From JAFAZJ01 sp964437145 (lineage in GTDB: Bacteria > Pseudomonadota > Alphaproteobacteria > Reyranellales > Reyranellaceae), in the NCBI GenBank assembly GCA_964437145.1, contig CAYTFW010000003.1, positions 1 to 64,000 of the forward strand: DNA of 64,000 nt, written 5' to 3'. The position numbers were made by a program, and so were the translations under genes. The notes beneath the pieces were generated by a model. The model made no database searches and was not told the DNA's origin. It was given only the letters and a program-made list of their open reading frames with translations. Below, in pieces: positions 8,775 to 16,691 of the stretch; within the stretch, counting starts at the first letter, position 1; each line of letters starts with the position of its first letter.

Positions 8775-9793
8775 GTGAAGCGGGCTTCGCGCAGCGACTG
8801 CCGCCGCGCCGACGCGTCGAGACCGGCGCCTGGGTCAGCGGGCTGGCCTACGACCGGACTGGTCGAGTGCTCGGCGTGGCCAGCGGCGATGGCCGCGTCT
8901 GGCGCATCGACGCGACGAGCGACGCCGTGCCCGTGGCGCCGGAGCCGGCGCACAAGGGCGTGGCGCTCTCGATCGTCGCCGATCCGGCGGGCGAGGGCTT
9001 CGTCAGCGGCGGTGACGACGGCCGGCTGCTGCGCCACGGCGAGACGCCGCACGAGATCGAGACCTTCAAGGGACGCTGGCTCGAGCGAATGGCGGCGCAT
9101 GCGAAGTCCGGCACCTTAGCCGTCGTCGCCGGCAAGGAGATCGTCGTGCACGGCCCGAGCGGTCGCCGCGTGCTGGGGCCACATCCCAGCACCGTCGCCG
9201 ATATCGATTTCAGCCCCGATGGCTCCCGCCTCGTGGCGGCGCATTACGGCGGCGTCACCATCCATGTGCTGAAGCCGGCCGATGCGGCGGCGCGCACACT
9301 CGAATGGAAGGGCTCGCACGTCGCGGTCGCCTACAGCCCCGACTCGAAGTTCATCGCCACCGGCACCCAGGACAACGCGCTGCATGTCTGGCGCCTGGCG
9401 ACGGGCAAGGACATGCAGATGTCCGGCTATCCGGTGAAGGTGAAGCAGCTCGCCTGGTCGCACGACGCGCGGTTTCTGTACGGCACCGCCACCAGCCTGT
9501 TCACCGGCTGGCCCTTCGCCGGCAAGGGGCCGGAGGGCAAGCCGCCGATCCAGTTCGGCGACGAGGGCGCGGGCATCATGACGGCGATCGCCGCCCATCC
9601 CGCCGATTCGTTCATCGCCGCCGGCTTCGACACCGGCGAGGTGCAGCTCGGCGACAGCAAGACCCGGCGCAGCGCGGTGGTCAAGCTGGCCGGCGACGGC
9701 CAGGTCAGCGCGCTGGCGTGGTCGCCCGGCGGCTGGAGCCTCGCGGTGGGTACCGATCAGGGCATCGTCGAGATGATTGATCTGAGGCGCTGA
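8771..9793 (+). CDS. WD40-repeat beta-propeller protein
   Basis: The 340-residue protein has no signal peptide. Repeating units such as VSGLAYDRTGRVLGVASGDGRVWRID, VADIDFSPDGSRLVAAHYGG, VAVAYSPDSKFIATGTQDNALHVWRL and VSALAWSPGGWSLAVG mark about seven blades. WD40 proteins are scaffolds and this one has no enzyme motif. It overlaps the CobW gene by four bases and is followed three bases later by a TauE-type permease. This suggests it assists a metal-related process with the GTPase, but that is inferred from gene order alone. Confidence 0.88.
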   Translation: MSEAGFAQRLPPRRRVETGAWVSGLAYDRTGRVLGVASGDGRVWRIDATSDAVPVAPEPAHKGVALSIVADPAGEGFVSGGDDGRLLRHGETPHEIETFKGRWLERMAAHAKSGTLAVVAGKEIVVHGPSGRRVLGPHPSTVADIDFSPDGSRLVAAHYGGVTIHVLKPADAAARTLEWKGSHVAVAYSPDSKFIATGTQDNALHVWRLATGKDMQMSGYPVKVKQLAWSHDARFLYGTATSLFTGWPFAGKGPEGKPPIQFGDEGAGIMTAIAAHPADSFIAAGFDTGEVQLGDSKTRRSAVVKLAGDGQVSALAWSPGGWSLAVGTDQGIVEMIDLRR

Positions 9794-9796
9794 TCG

Positions 9797-10531
9797 GTGG
9801 CTGGCGCCTTGGAGCTGCTCTTCGTGCTGGCGGTCGGACTGGTCGCTGGCACGGTGAGCGGCATCGTCGGTACCGGCGCCGCGATCATCCTGATCCCGAT
9901 CCTGGTGGCGCAGTACGGCCCGCAACAGGCGGTGCCGATCATGGCCGTCGCCTCGCTGCTGGGAAACGGCGCCAAGGTCGTGGCGTGGTGGCGCGAGACC
10001 GACTGGAAAGCCACCGCTGTGTACGCGCTGACCGGCATTCCCGCCGCCGCGCTGGGCGCGCGCACCTTGCTGGCGCTACCGGCGCAAATTGTCGACGCGT
10101 CCCTGGGCGTCTTCTTCATCCTGATGATTCCCGGCCGGCGCTGGCTGGCATCGCGCGACCTGAAGCTGGGACTCTGGCATCTGGCGATCGTCGGCGCGGC
10201 GATCGGCTTCCTCACCGGCATCGTCGCCTCGACCGGCCCGCTCAACGTCGCGGCGATCTCCGCCTATGGCCTGGTCAAGGGCGCTTTCATCGCCACCGAG
10301 GCCGCGACCTCGATCTTCGTCTTCCTCAGCAAGTCCGTGACTTTCCGCGCCTCCGGCGCGCTGCCGATGGAGGCGATCGTCAACGGGCTGATCGTCGGTG
10401 CCTCGCTGATGGCCGGCGCCTTTGTCGCCAAGCGCTTTGTGCTGGGCATGAAGCCCGACACCTTCCGCCTGCTGATCGACGGCGTGATGCTGATCGCCGG
10501 CCTGGCGTTGTTGTGGATGGCGTTCCGCTGA
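9797..10531 (+). CDS. TauE/SafE (DUF81) family membrane permease
   Basis: The product has 244 residues and about eight hydrophobic helices with the internal duplication typical of the family. The N-terminal glycine-rich helix AVGLVAGTVSGIVGTGAAI is mirrored by AAIGFLTGIVASTGPLN in the second half. Members export or import sulfite, sulfoacetate or other organosulfur anions. The GTG start at 9797 follows the WD40 stop by three bases and has GAGGCG upstream. The grouping with a CobW GTPase and WD40 protein is noteworthy but does not reveal its substrate. Confidence 0.85.
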   Translation: MAGALELLFVLAVGLVAGTVSGIVGTGAAIILIPILVAQYGPQQAVPIMAVASLLGNGAKVVAWWRETDWKATAVYALTGIPAAALGARTLLALPAQIVDASLGVFFILMIPGRRWLASRDLKLGLWHLAIVGAAIGFLTGIVASTGPLNVAAISAYGLVKGAFIATEAATSIFVFLSKSVTFRASGALPMEAIVNGLIVGASLMAGAFVAKRFVLGMKPDTFRLLIDGVMLIAGLALLWMAFR

Positions 10532-10537
10532 CGAAGC

Positions 10538-11206
10538 CTACGGTTTCCACTCGTGCCACGGCGGCACGCGCGGATCGCGCTGGCGCTGGACGTAGTAGGG
10601 GATGTAGGGGCGGTAGGCCTCGAAGACGCGACGCAGCTCGCCGACCGGCTCGTCGTGCTGATCGACGCGCAGATCGATGCGCGCGAAGCGGTCCTGGTCG
10701 TAGACAAGGATCGCCGCCGACACCTGGCTTCCTATCTGGCCGCCGGCGTCGCGGCCGGCTTCCAGCGCCAAAAGCAGGCGATCCTCGAATGGCTGATCCG
10801 TGGTCGCGAGGAAGCGCGCCTTCATCGCGTCGATGGTCTGGCGGCCGGGCAGCACATTGCCCAGCACGACGAGGTTGTCGCTGACGTCGTGGCCGGCCCA
10901 AGCGACCGCGTCGCCGCCGGTGCGCACGGCGATGGCGCCATCGTCGTCGATGACCGCGAGCTGGCGGTACTCCGGCCAGGAATCGTTGCGCACCACCGCG
11001 TCGAGCGTGGCTTGCGCCTTATGGCCGGCGGCGAGTTGGCTCATGGCGAAATGGCCGAGCCGCGCGTCGGCCTTGGCCATGATGGCGACCACGCCCAGCC
11101 GTGCCGCTGCAAAGGGCACACGGCTACCGACAGCGAAGGAGCGCGTCGCCGTGGCGATGCCCAGCATGCGCGTCCGCGGGCAGCGGGCGAGGATGGAGAA
11201 GGTCAT
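10538..11206 (-). CDS. DUF1028 family protein (predicted Ntn-hydrolase fold)
   Basis: The 222-residue protein begins MTFSILARCPRTRMLGIATA and continues with SFAVGSRVPFA and LLALEAGRDAGGQ, the recognisable pattern of PF06267. The family is assigned to the Ntn-hydrolase superfamily but has no established substrate; peptidase or amidase activity is only predicted. The start at 11206 leaves Thr2 near the N-terminus, as in relatives, so the 11-codon longer ORF is not used. The C-terminus contains VFEAYRPYIPYYVQRQRDPR. It is convergent with the TauE-like gene (six bases apart) and lies downstream of the efflux pump. Confidence 0.82.
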   Translation of the reverse strand: MTFSILARCPRTRMLGIATATRSFAVGSRVPFAAARLGVVAIMAKADARLGHFAMSQLAAGHKAQATLDAVVRNDSWPEYRQLAVIDDDGAIAVRTGGDAVAWAGHDVSDNLVVLGNVLPGRQTIDAMKARFLATTDQPFEDRLLLALEAGRDAGGQIGSQVSAAILVYDQDRFARIDLRVDQHDEPVGELRRVFEAYRPYIPYYVQRQRDPRVPPWHEWKP

Positions 11207-11243
11207 GTGGTACTCCCGGTCGATCGCCGGGAGTATCACGCCC

Positions 11244-12476
11244 TCAGCCGCGTACGAGCAACCGATGCGCGGCGAAGCACAGCAGGCCGCCCAGGCCCAT
11301 GAACAGCGCCATGGGCAGCACGCTGCCGTTCATCAGCAGGCCGACCAGCGCGCCAAACAGCGAGCCGCAGCCGAACTGCACCACGCCCAGCAGCGAGGCG
11401 GCGGCGCCGGCCATGTGCGGATAGCGCTGCAGGGCGCAGGCGGTGGCGTTGGGCGCGACGAAGGCCATGCCGGAGATCATGCACATCGACAGCAGCGGGA
11501 TCGGCACCCAGCCCAGCGCGCCGGTGCGCGACTCGACCGCGCCGTAGATGATCAGCAGCACGCCGGCGATGGCCGGCAGCCAACAGGCGCGGCGCAGCGC
11601 AACGTCGGCACCGATGCGGCGCGTGATGCGGCTGTTGATGGTGGCCGCGATGGTCATCGCCAGCACCGAAGCGCCGAACACCAGCGCGTAGGTCGTTGGC
11701 CCCAGCTTGTATATCTCGATCAGCACGAAGGACGACACCGAGATGAACGAGAACATCGCGCCAAACAGGAATCCCGTCGTGAGCGCATAGCCCATGTAAG
11801 TGCGCGTGCTCAGCAGCTCGCCGAAGCGCTCCAGGATGCCACCGAAGTTCAACGGGCCGCGCAGCTCCGGACGCAGCGTCTCCTCGAGCTTCAGGCTGGC
11901 GGCGACGAGCGCCAGCGTCCCGAACAGCGCCAGCGTCAGGAAAATCGCGCGCCAGCCGAACAGATCCATCACCACGCTGCCGATCAGCGGCGCCAGCATC
12001 GGCGCCATGCTGACCGAGGCCATCAGGATCGACATCACCTGCGCCGCGCGATCGCGCTCGGCGAGGTCGCGCACCATGGTGCGGGCCATCACAGGGGCGG
12101 CGCCGGCGCTCAGGCCCTGGACGATGCGCAGCGCCACCAGCTGGTTGGCGTTGTCGGCCAGCGCGCACAAGGCGCTGGAGGCGATGTAGAGCACGACGCC
12201 GGCGATCAGCACCGGCTTGCGGCCGAAATAGTCGCCGAGCGGGCCGTAGAAGATCTGGCCGAAGCCGAAAGCCAGCATGAAGGCCGAGAGGCTGAGCTGG
12301 ATCTGAGAGGCGCTGGCCTGGAAGTCGCCGCGGATGGTCGGGAACGCCGGCAGATACATGTCGATCGACATCGGCGTGAACGCCGTCAGCATCGCCAGCA
12401 CGGCGATCAGCCCCGGAGTCAGCCGGCGGTCGACAGTCGTTGCGGAAGGCGCGGGCAAATCGCTGTCTCGCGGCAT
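11244..12476 (-). CDS. Bcr/CflA-family MFS drug efflux transporter
   Basis: This is a 410-residue, twelve-helix major facilitator. TPMSIDMYLPAFPTI in helix 1 and GQIFYGPLGDYFGRKPVL (motif A) identify the Bcr/CflA group, which exports drugs such as bicyclomycin, chloramphenicol or sulfonamides, or dipeptides, by proton antiport. The length is normal and the ends are intact. The next gene on the same strand starts 37 bases downstream. No regulator is adjacent. The substrate is not predictable. Confidence 0.9.
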   Translation of the reverse strand: MPRDSDLPAPSATTVDRRLTPGLIAVLAMLTAFTPMSIDMYLPAFPTIRGDFQASASQIQLSLSAFMLAFGFGQIFYGPLGDYFGRKPVLIAGVVLYIASSALCALADNANQLVALRIVQGLSAGAAPVMARTMVRDLAERDRAAQVMSILMASVSMAPMLAPLIGSVVMDLFGWRAIFLTLALFGTLALVAASLKLEETLRPELRGPLNFGGILERFGELLSTRTYMGYALTTGFLFGAMFSFISVSSFVLIEIYKLGPTTYALVFGASVLAMTIAATINSRITRRIGADVALRRACWLPAIAGVLLIIYGAVESRTGALGWVPIPLLSMCMISGMAFVAPNATACALQRYPHMAGAAASLLGVVQFGCGSLFGALVGLLMNGSVLPMALFMGLGGLLCFAAHRLLVRG

Positions 12477-12578
12477 GACGGGGACCGGGGGTTTAGCGGC
12501 TTCGGGACGCGAATGACAGACGGACGCGCGGCGTCGCTGCCGCGCGTTCGACGGTGTTGGGTTGGACAGGGTCGGGCG

Positions 12579-12794
12579 TCATGCGCGCCAGAACGGCTTG
12601 TCCATTTCGTAGCGGATATCGGCTTCGGTCATGCCCATGTCGGCGATGTCGCGCTGGGTCATGCGCGCCAGCATCGCGCGCTCGATCGAGCGCTGACGCC
12701 ACAGGCGCAAGGTGCCGATGATGCCGCTGAGCGGCGAAGCCGCGGCTCGCCGTGCGACGGCGGTGCCGAGGAATGAGTCGGTGGTGGCGGCCAT
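12579..12794 (-). CDS. DUF1127 (YjiS-like) small protein
   Basis: The 71-residue protein ends in the conserved DUF1127 helix-loop-helix: LARMTQRDIADMGMTEADI, then E and KPFWRA. Small arginine-rich DUF1127 proteins of alphaproteobacteria have been linked to phosphate and carbon metabolism and RNA turnover, and some bind RNA. This one has a longer Ala/Thr-rich N-terminus than minimal members. AAAGGATC lies just upstream of the ATG. It follows another small gene on the same strand by 28 bases, so the two are probably co-transcribed from the AT-rich region near 13.1 kb. Confidence 0.88.
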   Translation of the reverse strand: MAATTDSFLGTAVARRAAASPLSGIIGTLRLWRQRSIERAMLARMTQRDIADMGMTEADIRYEMDKPFWRA

Positions 12795-12822
12795 TGTGCT
12801 GATCCTTTCTCGCTATCCGGTG

Positions 12823-13041
12823 TCAGCGCGTGGTCGGGCCGGGCGTCTTGGCGAAGGCCGTCGCGGCCGCCGCGAGGCGCGCGCCCAACCCGTTCAGCGC
12901 GCGGCCGATCAGCCGGCCCATCTCAACTGCCCGCATCGCGCGGGCATGGGCCTGGATGGCGCCGATCACCTCGGGCGAGTACCGCAGCGTGCCCTTGTCG
13001 ATCTGGGCCTGGATCTCGGCGAAGGATTTGTCAGGGTGCAT
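12823..13041 (-). CDS. Small hypothetical protein with near-ideal ribosome binding site
   Basis: The product has 72 residues and I do not recognise a named family. The first half is amphipathic and charged (MHPDKSFAEIQAQIDKGTLR), the second half Ala/Arg-rich helical (LIGRALNGLGARLAAAATAF). It is preceded by TAAGGAGGT five bases before the ATG, the strongest Shine-Dalgarno match in the window, which argues that it is real and well expressed. It is the first gene of a two-gene unit with the DUF1127 protein, so a shared role in stress or RNA metabolism is plausible but unproven. Confidence 0.72.
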   Translation of the reverse strand: MHPDKSFAEIQAQIDKGTLRYSPEVIGAIQAHARAMRAVEMGRLIGRALNGLGARLAAAATAFAKTPGPTTR

Positions 13042-13045
13042 GCTA

Positions 13046-13054
13046 ACCTCCTTA
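13046..13054 (-). promoter_or_regulatory. Near-perfect Shine-Dalgarno (TAAGGAGGT)
   Basis: On the minus strand TAAGGAGGT stands five bases before the ATG at 13041. It pairs with the anti-Shine-Dalgarno end of 16S rRNA over nine bases, which decides this start and predicts high translation. Confidence 0.8.
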
Positions 13055-13084
13055 AGGGTTAGAGCGCCCCTCCCGGGTACTCCG

Positions 13085-13215
13085 GCGTCTTTGGCCGGTA
13101 CAGTGCAGTATATGGGTCAGAATCATTGCCCGATTAGTGAAAATGCTGCATCGCAGCAATGCATTTATATCATGATGTATGTTTCGATTGCATGACTGAG
13201 CTTGGTTTGGGCATA
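13085..13215. promoter_or_regulatory. AT-rich divergent promoter region
   Basis: The stretch between the small-protein unit (minus) and the SDR gene (plus) is visibly poorer in G+C than the rest of the window, with runs such as TTTATATCATGATGTATG. It contains the inverted repeat TGCTGCATCGCAGCA (13144-13158, six-base arms). It must hold the promoters of both divergent units; I cannot assign individual -35/-10 boxes with confidence. The inverted repeat could be an operator. Confidence 0.45.
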
Positions 13216-13271
13216 GGTTGATCGCTTCGCGCGCGTCCTCGATCATGGCCGCCTGTTATGGGGAGGACATC

Positions 13272-14045
13272 ATGGATCTCCGGCTGACGGGCAAATCGGT
13301 CCTGATCACGGGCGGGTCGAAGGGTATCGGCTACGCCTGCGCCGAATCCTTCGCCGCCGAGGGCTGCAACGTGCACCTGGCGGCGCGCAGTCAGCAGAAT
13401 CTGGACGAGGCCCGGAACCGGCTGCGTCAGCGCTTCAACGTCTCGGTCGACCTGCACGCCGTCGACCTCGCCGACGGCGACGCGGCGCGCGGGCTGGTGA
13501 AGGCCTGCTCGAACGTCGACATCCTGGTCAACAACGCCGGCGCGATCCCACGTGGCGACGTCGAGACCATCGACGAGGCCAAGTGGCGCGAGGTCTGGAA
13601 CCTCAAGGTCTTCGGCTACATCAACATGACACGCGCCATGCTGACCGAGATGAAGGCGCGCAAGCGCGGCGTGATCGTCAACATCATCGGCCTGGCCGGC
13701 GAGATGCCGAACTACGACTACGCCGCCGGCAGCATGGGCAACGCCTCGCTGATGATGTTCACCCGCACGGTGGGGTCGAAGAGCATCGAGAGCGGCGTGC
13801 GTGTGGTGGCGATCAACCCGCCAGCGACGCGTACCGATCGCCTGGTGACGCTGATGCGCTCGCAGGCGCAGAAGGAGCTCGGCAATCCCGACCGCTGGCC
13901 GGAACTCACCAAGCACCTGCCGATGGGCCGGCCCTGCGAGCCGCAGGAGATCGCCGACCTCGCGGTGTTCCTCGCCTCGGATCGCTCAGCCTATACCAGC
14001 GGCGTCGTCTTCACCGTCGATGGCGGGCTCGCCGCTCGGCACTGA
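13272..14045 (+). CDS. SDR-family oxidoreductase with non-classical active site
   Basis: The 257-residue Rossmann-fold protein has the cofactor motif TGGSKGIG (residues 13-20), NNAGAIP, and the C-terminal SGVVFTVDGG. At the usual catalytic Tyr-x-x-x-Lys position it has YDYAAGSMGNASLM, so the Lys is Asn and the Tyr is displaced. This pattern belongs to a recognised SDR subgroup resembling the short-chain dehydrogenase group with GSxGNAAL, so it is a family trait and not damage. Whether it reduces carbonyls in the normal way is uncertain. GGGAGGA at 13261-13267 fixes the ATG at 13272. The last 60 bases overlap the convergent acetyltransferase gene. Confidence 0.85.
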   Translation: MDLRLTGKSVLITGGSKGIGYACAESFAAEGCNVHLAARSQQNLDEARNRLRQRFNVSVDLHAVDLADGDAARGLVKACSNVDILVNNAGAIPRGDVETIDEAKWREVWNLKVFGYINMTRAMLTEMKARKRGVIVNIIGLAGEMPNYDYAAGSMGNASLMMFTRTVGSKSIESGVRVVAINPPATRTDRLVTLMRSQAQKELGNPDRWPELTKHLPMGRPCEPQEIADLAVFLASDRSAYTSGVVFTVDGGLAARH

Positions 14046-16691
14046 TCCGCCGAGCTCGAGCACGACGCGCACCAGGGTGGGATCGTCCGGCACGCCGGTG
14101 ATGGCGAAGCCCAGGCGCCGGCTGAAATCCAGCATGGTCTCGTTCTCGCGCAGGACCAGACCCTCGACCCGCGCCAGCCCGCGCTGGCGCGCATAGGCGA
14201 TGATGCGCGCCATCAGCAGGCGGCCGAGTCCGGCGCCTTTCAGATCGCTGCGCACGATGATCGCGAACTCGGCGCCGACATTGTCGGGATCGGCCGACAG
14301 ACGCACCACGCCCCAGATCTCGCCGTTGCCGTCCAGCGCGACGAAGGCCATCTGCCTGTCGTAGTCGATCTGCGTCAAACGCGCGGCGAGCTCGTGCGTC
14401 AGATGCGCCAGCGGCGCGAAGAAGCGCATGCGGATGTCCTCGCGCTCCAGCCGTTCGCCCATGGCGCGCAACCCGTCCTCGTCCTCCGGCCTTATCGGCC
14501 GCAAGGTGAAGGTCCTTCCATCGCGCAAAGCCTCCTTGCGCTCCAGCCCGCGCGGATAGGGGCGGATGGCGAGCGTACGGACCGGCGCATCTTTGGCGCG
14601 CAGGCGGATGCGCGCGTCCAGCGCCATGACGCCCCGCGAATCGGCCAGCAAGGGATTGATCTCCAGCGCCGCGATTTCCGGCAGCTCGGCGGCGATCTGC
14701 GCCACCTTGATCAGGGTCAGCGCGATGACGTCAATCGCCGCGGCCGGCCGTCCATCATAGCCCTGCAGCAAGCGCCAGACGCGCGTGTCCTCGATCATGT
14801 CGCGCGCCAGCTTCATGTTGAGCGGTGGCAAGCCGAGCGCGCTATCCGCCAGGCGTTCGACCGCGGCGCCGCCATGGCCGAACAGAACCACCGGCCCGAA
14901 AGTACGATCCTCGGTCAGGCCGACGATCAGTTCCCAGGCGTCGCGCCGCTCGACCATACGCTGCACGGCGAAACCCTCGATGCGCGCCTCCGGCCGCAGG
15001 CGCGCGACGCGCGCGCGCATGTCCGACGCGGCGCGCAGCACCTCGCCCTCGTTGCGCAGGTCGAGCGCCACGCCGCCGACATCGGATCGACGTGCGATGT
15101 CCGGTGACAGGATCTTCAACGCGACCGGCGCGCCGATGCGCGCGGCCGCGTCGACCGCCTCCTCGGGGCCGCGCGCGACAAAAGTGTCGACCACCGGGAT
15201 GGCGCAGGCGTCGAGCACCGCCTTGGCCTCGGCCTCGTTCAGCACGTCGCGTCCTTGCGCGCTTGCGGCGGCGATGACGGCGCGCGCCGCGGCGGTGTCG
15301 AGCGCGAATTCCTCGGGCTGCGAGGGTGGCGTCTCCATCAGCGCCACGCGGTTGCGTCGCCAGGTCACCAGATCCATGAAGCCGCGCACCGCCTGACGCG
15401 GCGTCTCGTAGCCCGGTAGATTGGCCGCGAGCAGCACCTTGCGCGCCTCGATCTGCGCCTCGGCGCCGACCCAGCTGGTCAGCACCGGCTTGCGCGTGCG
15501 CGACGCCGCGGCGACGGTCGCCCGCGCCGAATCCTCGCCCGGCGTCACCGCCGTCGGGCAGTTCAGCACCAGCGCGGCATCGACGCCGGGATCGGCCAAC
15601 AGCGTCTCCAGCGCGTGCTCGTAACGCTCCGCCGGCGCGTCGCCCAGGACGTCGACGGGATTGCCGCGCGACCAGGTCGACGGCAGGCGCACATCGAGCT
15701 TCGCCAGCGTCTCCGGCGCAAGATCGGCGAGGCGGCCCTCGGCCTCGATCAGCGCGTCGGCCGCCAGCACGCCCAGGCCGCCGCCATTGGTGAGGATCGC
15801 CAGCCGGTCGCCGAACAGCGGTCGGCTCGAGGCCAGGCTGGCGGTGGCCTCGAACAGCCCGTCGAGATCCTCGACGCGCAACATGCCGGCGCGTCGGAAG
15901 GCGGCGTCGTAGACCGCGTCGGCGCCGGCCAGCGCGCCGACATGGGCATGCGCGGCGCGCGCCGCCGCTTCGCTGCGTCCGGCCTTCAGCACGATCACCG
16001 GCTTCGACCGCGCGGCGGCGCGCGCCGCCGACATGAACTTGCGCGCGTTGGTGATCGATTCGACGTGCAGCAGGATCGCCGTGGTGACCTGGTCGAGCGC
16101 CAGCCAGTCGAGCATGTCGCCGAAGTCGACGTCGCTCATCTCGCCCAGCGACACGACATGGCTGAAGCCGATGTTGCGCGCGCTCGCCCAGTCGATCGCC
16201 GCCGTGATCACTGCGCCGGATTGGCTGACGAAGCCCAAGCCGCCTCTGAGCGCCAGGCGATGGGCGAAGGTCGCGTTCAGGCCCAACGCCGGCATCATGA
16301 TGCCCAGGCAGTTTGGCCCGACGATTCGCATGGTGTTCGACCGCGCGGCGCCGAGCACGACGGCGCGTTGCGCCGCGTCGAGGCCGTCGGTGATGACGAC
16401 GGCGGCGCGCGTGCCGCGCTTGGCGAGCGCTGCGATCGAGGCGGCGACCTGATCGACGGGCACGCTGAGGATCGCGAGATCGGGCGTGGCCGGCAGGTTA
16501 GCGATGCTCCTGAGCGTCGGATGATCGCCGCACGGCCGACCGTTGCGGTTGACCAGCCAGATCGGACCGTTGAAGCCGCCAGCCTGCAGGTTGCGCGCGA
16601 TCAAGGCGCCGACGGCGCCGGGCCGGGAACTGGCGCCGACCAGGGCGATGGATGCCGGGCGGAACAGAGCCTCGAAGTTGCGGATGGTCAT
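13986..16691 (-). CDS. Pat/PatZ-like fusion: NDP-forming acyl-CoA synthetase plus GNAT acetyltransferase
   Basis: The 901-residue protein carries a CoA-binding domain (IALVGASSRPGAVG, 15-28), a succinyl-CoA-ligase-like domain (GFVSQSGAV near 153), an ATP-grasp domain (about 480-700) and a C-terminal GNAT domain (about 735-880, with RSDLKGAGLGRLLM). Such proteins acetylate lysines of metabolic enzymes such as acetyl-CoA synthetase. His250 in AHVGALAG keeps the phospho-His position of true NDP-forming synthetases, which enterobacterial Pat is reported to lack. The start is the ATG at 16691, overlapping the AmpG stop as ATGA; a much longer ORF in the same frame only shadows AmpG. The C-terminus overlaps the SDR gene by 60 bases. 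Confidence 0.9.
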   Translation of the reverse strand: MTIRNFEALFRPASIALVGASSRPGAVGALIARNLQAGGFNGPIWLVNRNGRPCGDHPTLRSIANLPATPDLAILSVPVDQVAASIAALAKRGTRAAVVITDGLDAAQRAVVLGAARSNTMRIVGPNCLGIMMPALGLNATFAHRLALRGGLGFVSQSGAVITAAIDWASARNIGFSHVVSLGEMSDVDFGDMLDWLALDQVTTAILLHVESITNARKFMSAARAAARSKPVIVLKAGRSEAAARAAHAHVGALAGADAVYDAAFRRAGMLRVEDLDGLFEATASLASSRPLFGDRLAILTNGGGLGVLAADALIEAEGRLADLAPETLAKLDVRLPSTWSRGNPVDVLGDAPAERYEHALETLLADPGVDAALVLNCPTAVTPGEDSARATVAAASRTRKPVLTSWVGAEAQIEARKVLLAANLPGYETPRQAVRGFMDLVTWRRNRVALMETPPSQPEEFALDTAAARAVIAAASAQGRDVLNEAEAKAVLDACAIPVVDTFVARGPEEAVDAAARIGAPVALKILSPDIARRSDVGGVALDLRNEGEVLRAASDMRARVARLRPEARIEGFAVQRMVERRDAWELIVGLTEDRTFGPVVLFGHGGAAVERLADSALGLPPLNMKLARDMIEDTRVWRLLQGYDGRPAAAIDVIALTLIKVAQIAAELPEIAALEINPLLADSRGVMALDARIRLRAKDAPVRTLAIRPYPRGLERKEALRDGRTFTLRPIRPEDEDGLRAMGERLEREDIRMRFFAPLAHLTHELAARLTQIDYDRQMAFVALDGNGEIWGVVRLSADPDNVGAEFAIIVRSDLKGAGLGRLLMARIIAYARQRGLARVEGLVLRENETMLDFSRRLGFAITGVPDDPTLVRVVLELGGSVPSGEPAIDGEDDAAGIG

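Noticed and set aside
10800..12776. 658-codon plus-strand frame rich in Gln, His and Arg
   Set aside because: It is antisense to the Bcr/CflA pump and the DUF1028 gene, shows no domain, and has composition typical of a shadow frame.
13272..14045. SDR lacking Tyr-x-x-x-Lys regarded as a decayed gene
   Set aside because: The same replaced segment (GSxGNAxL) occurs in a known SDR subgroup, and the rest of the protein is intact with a strong ribosome site.
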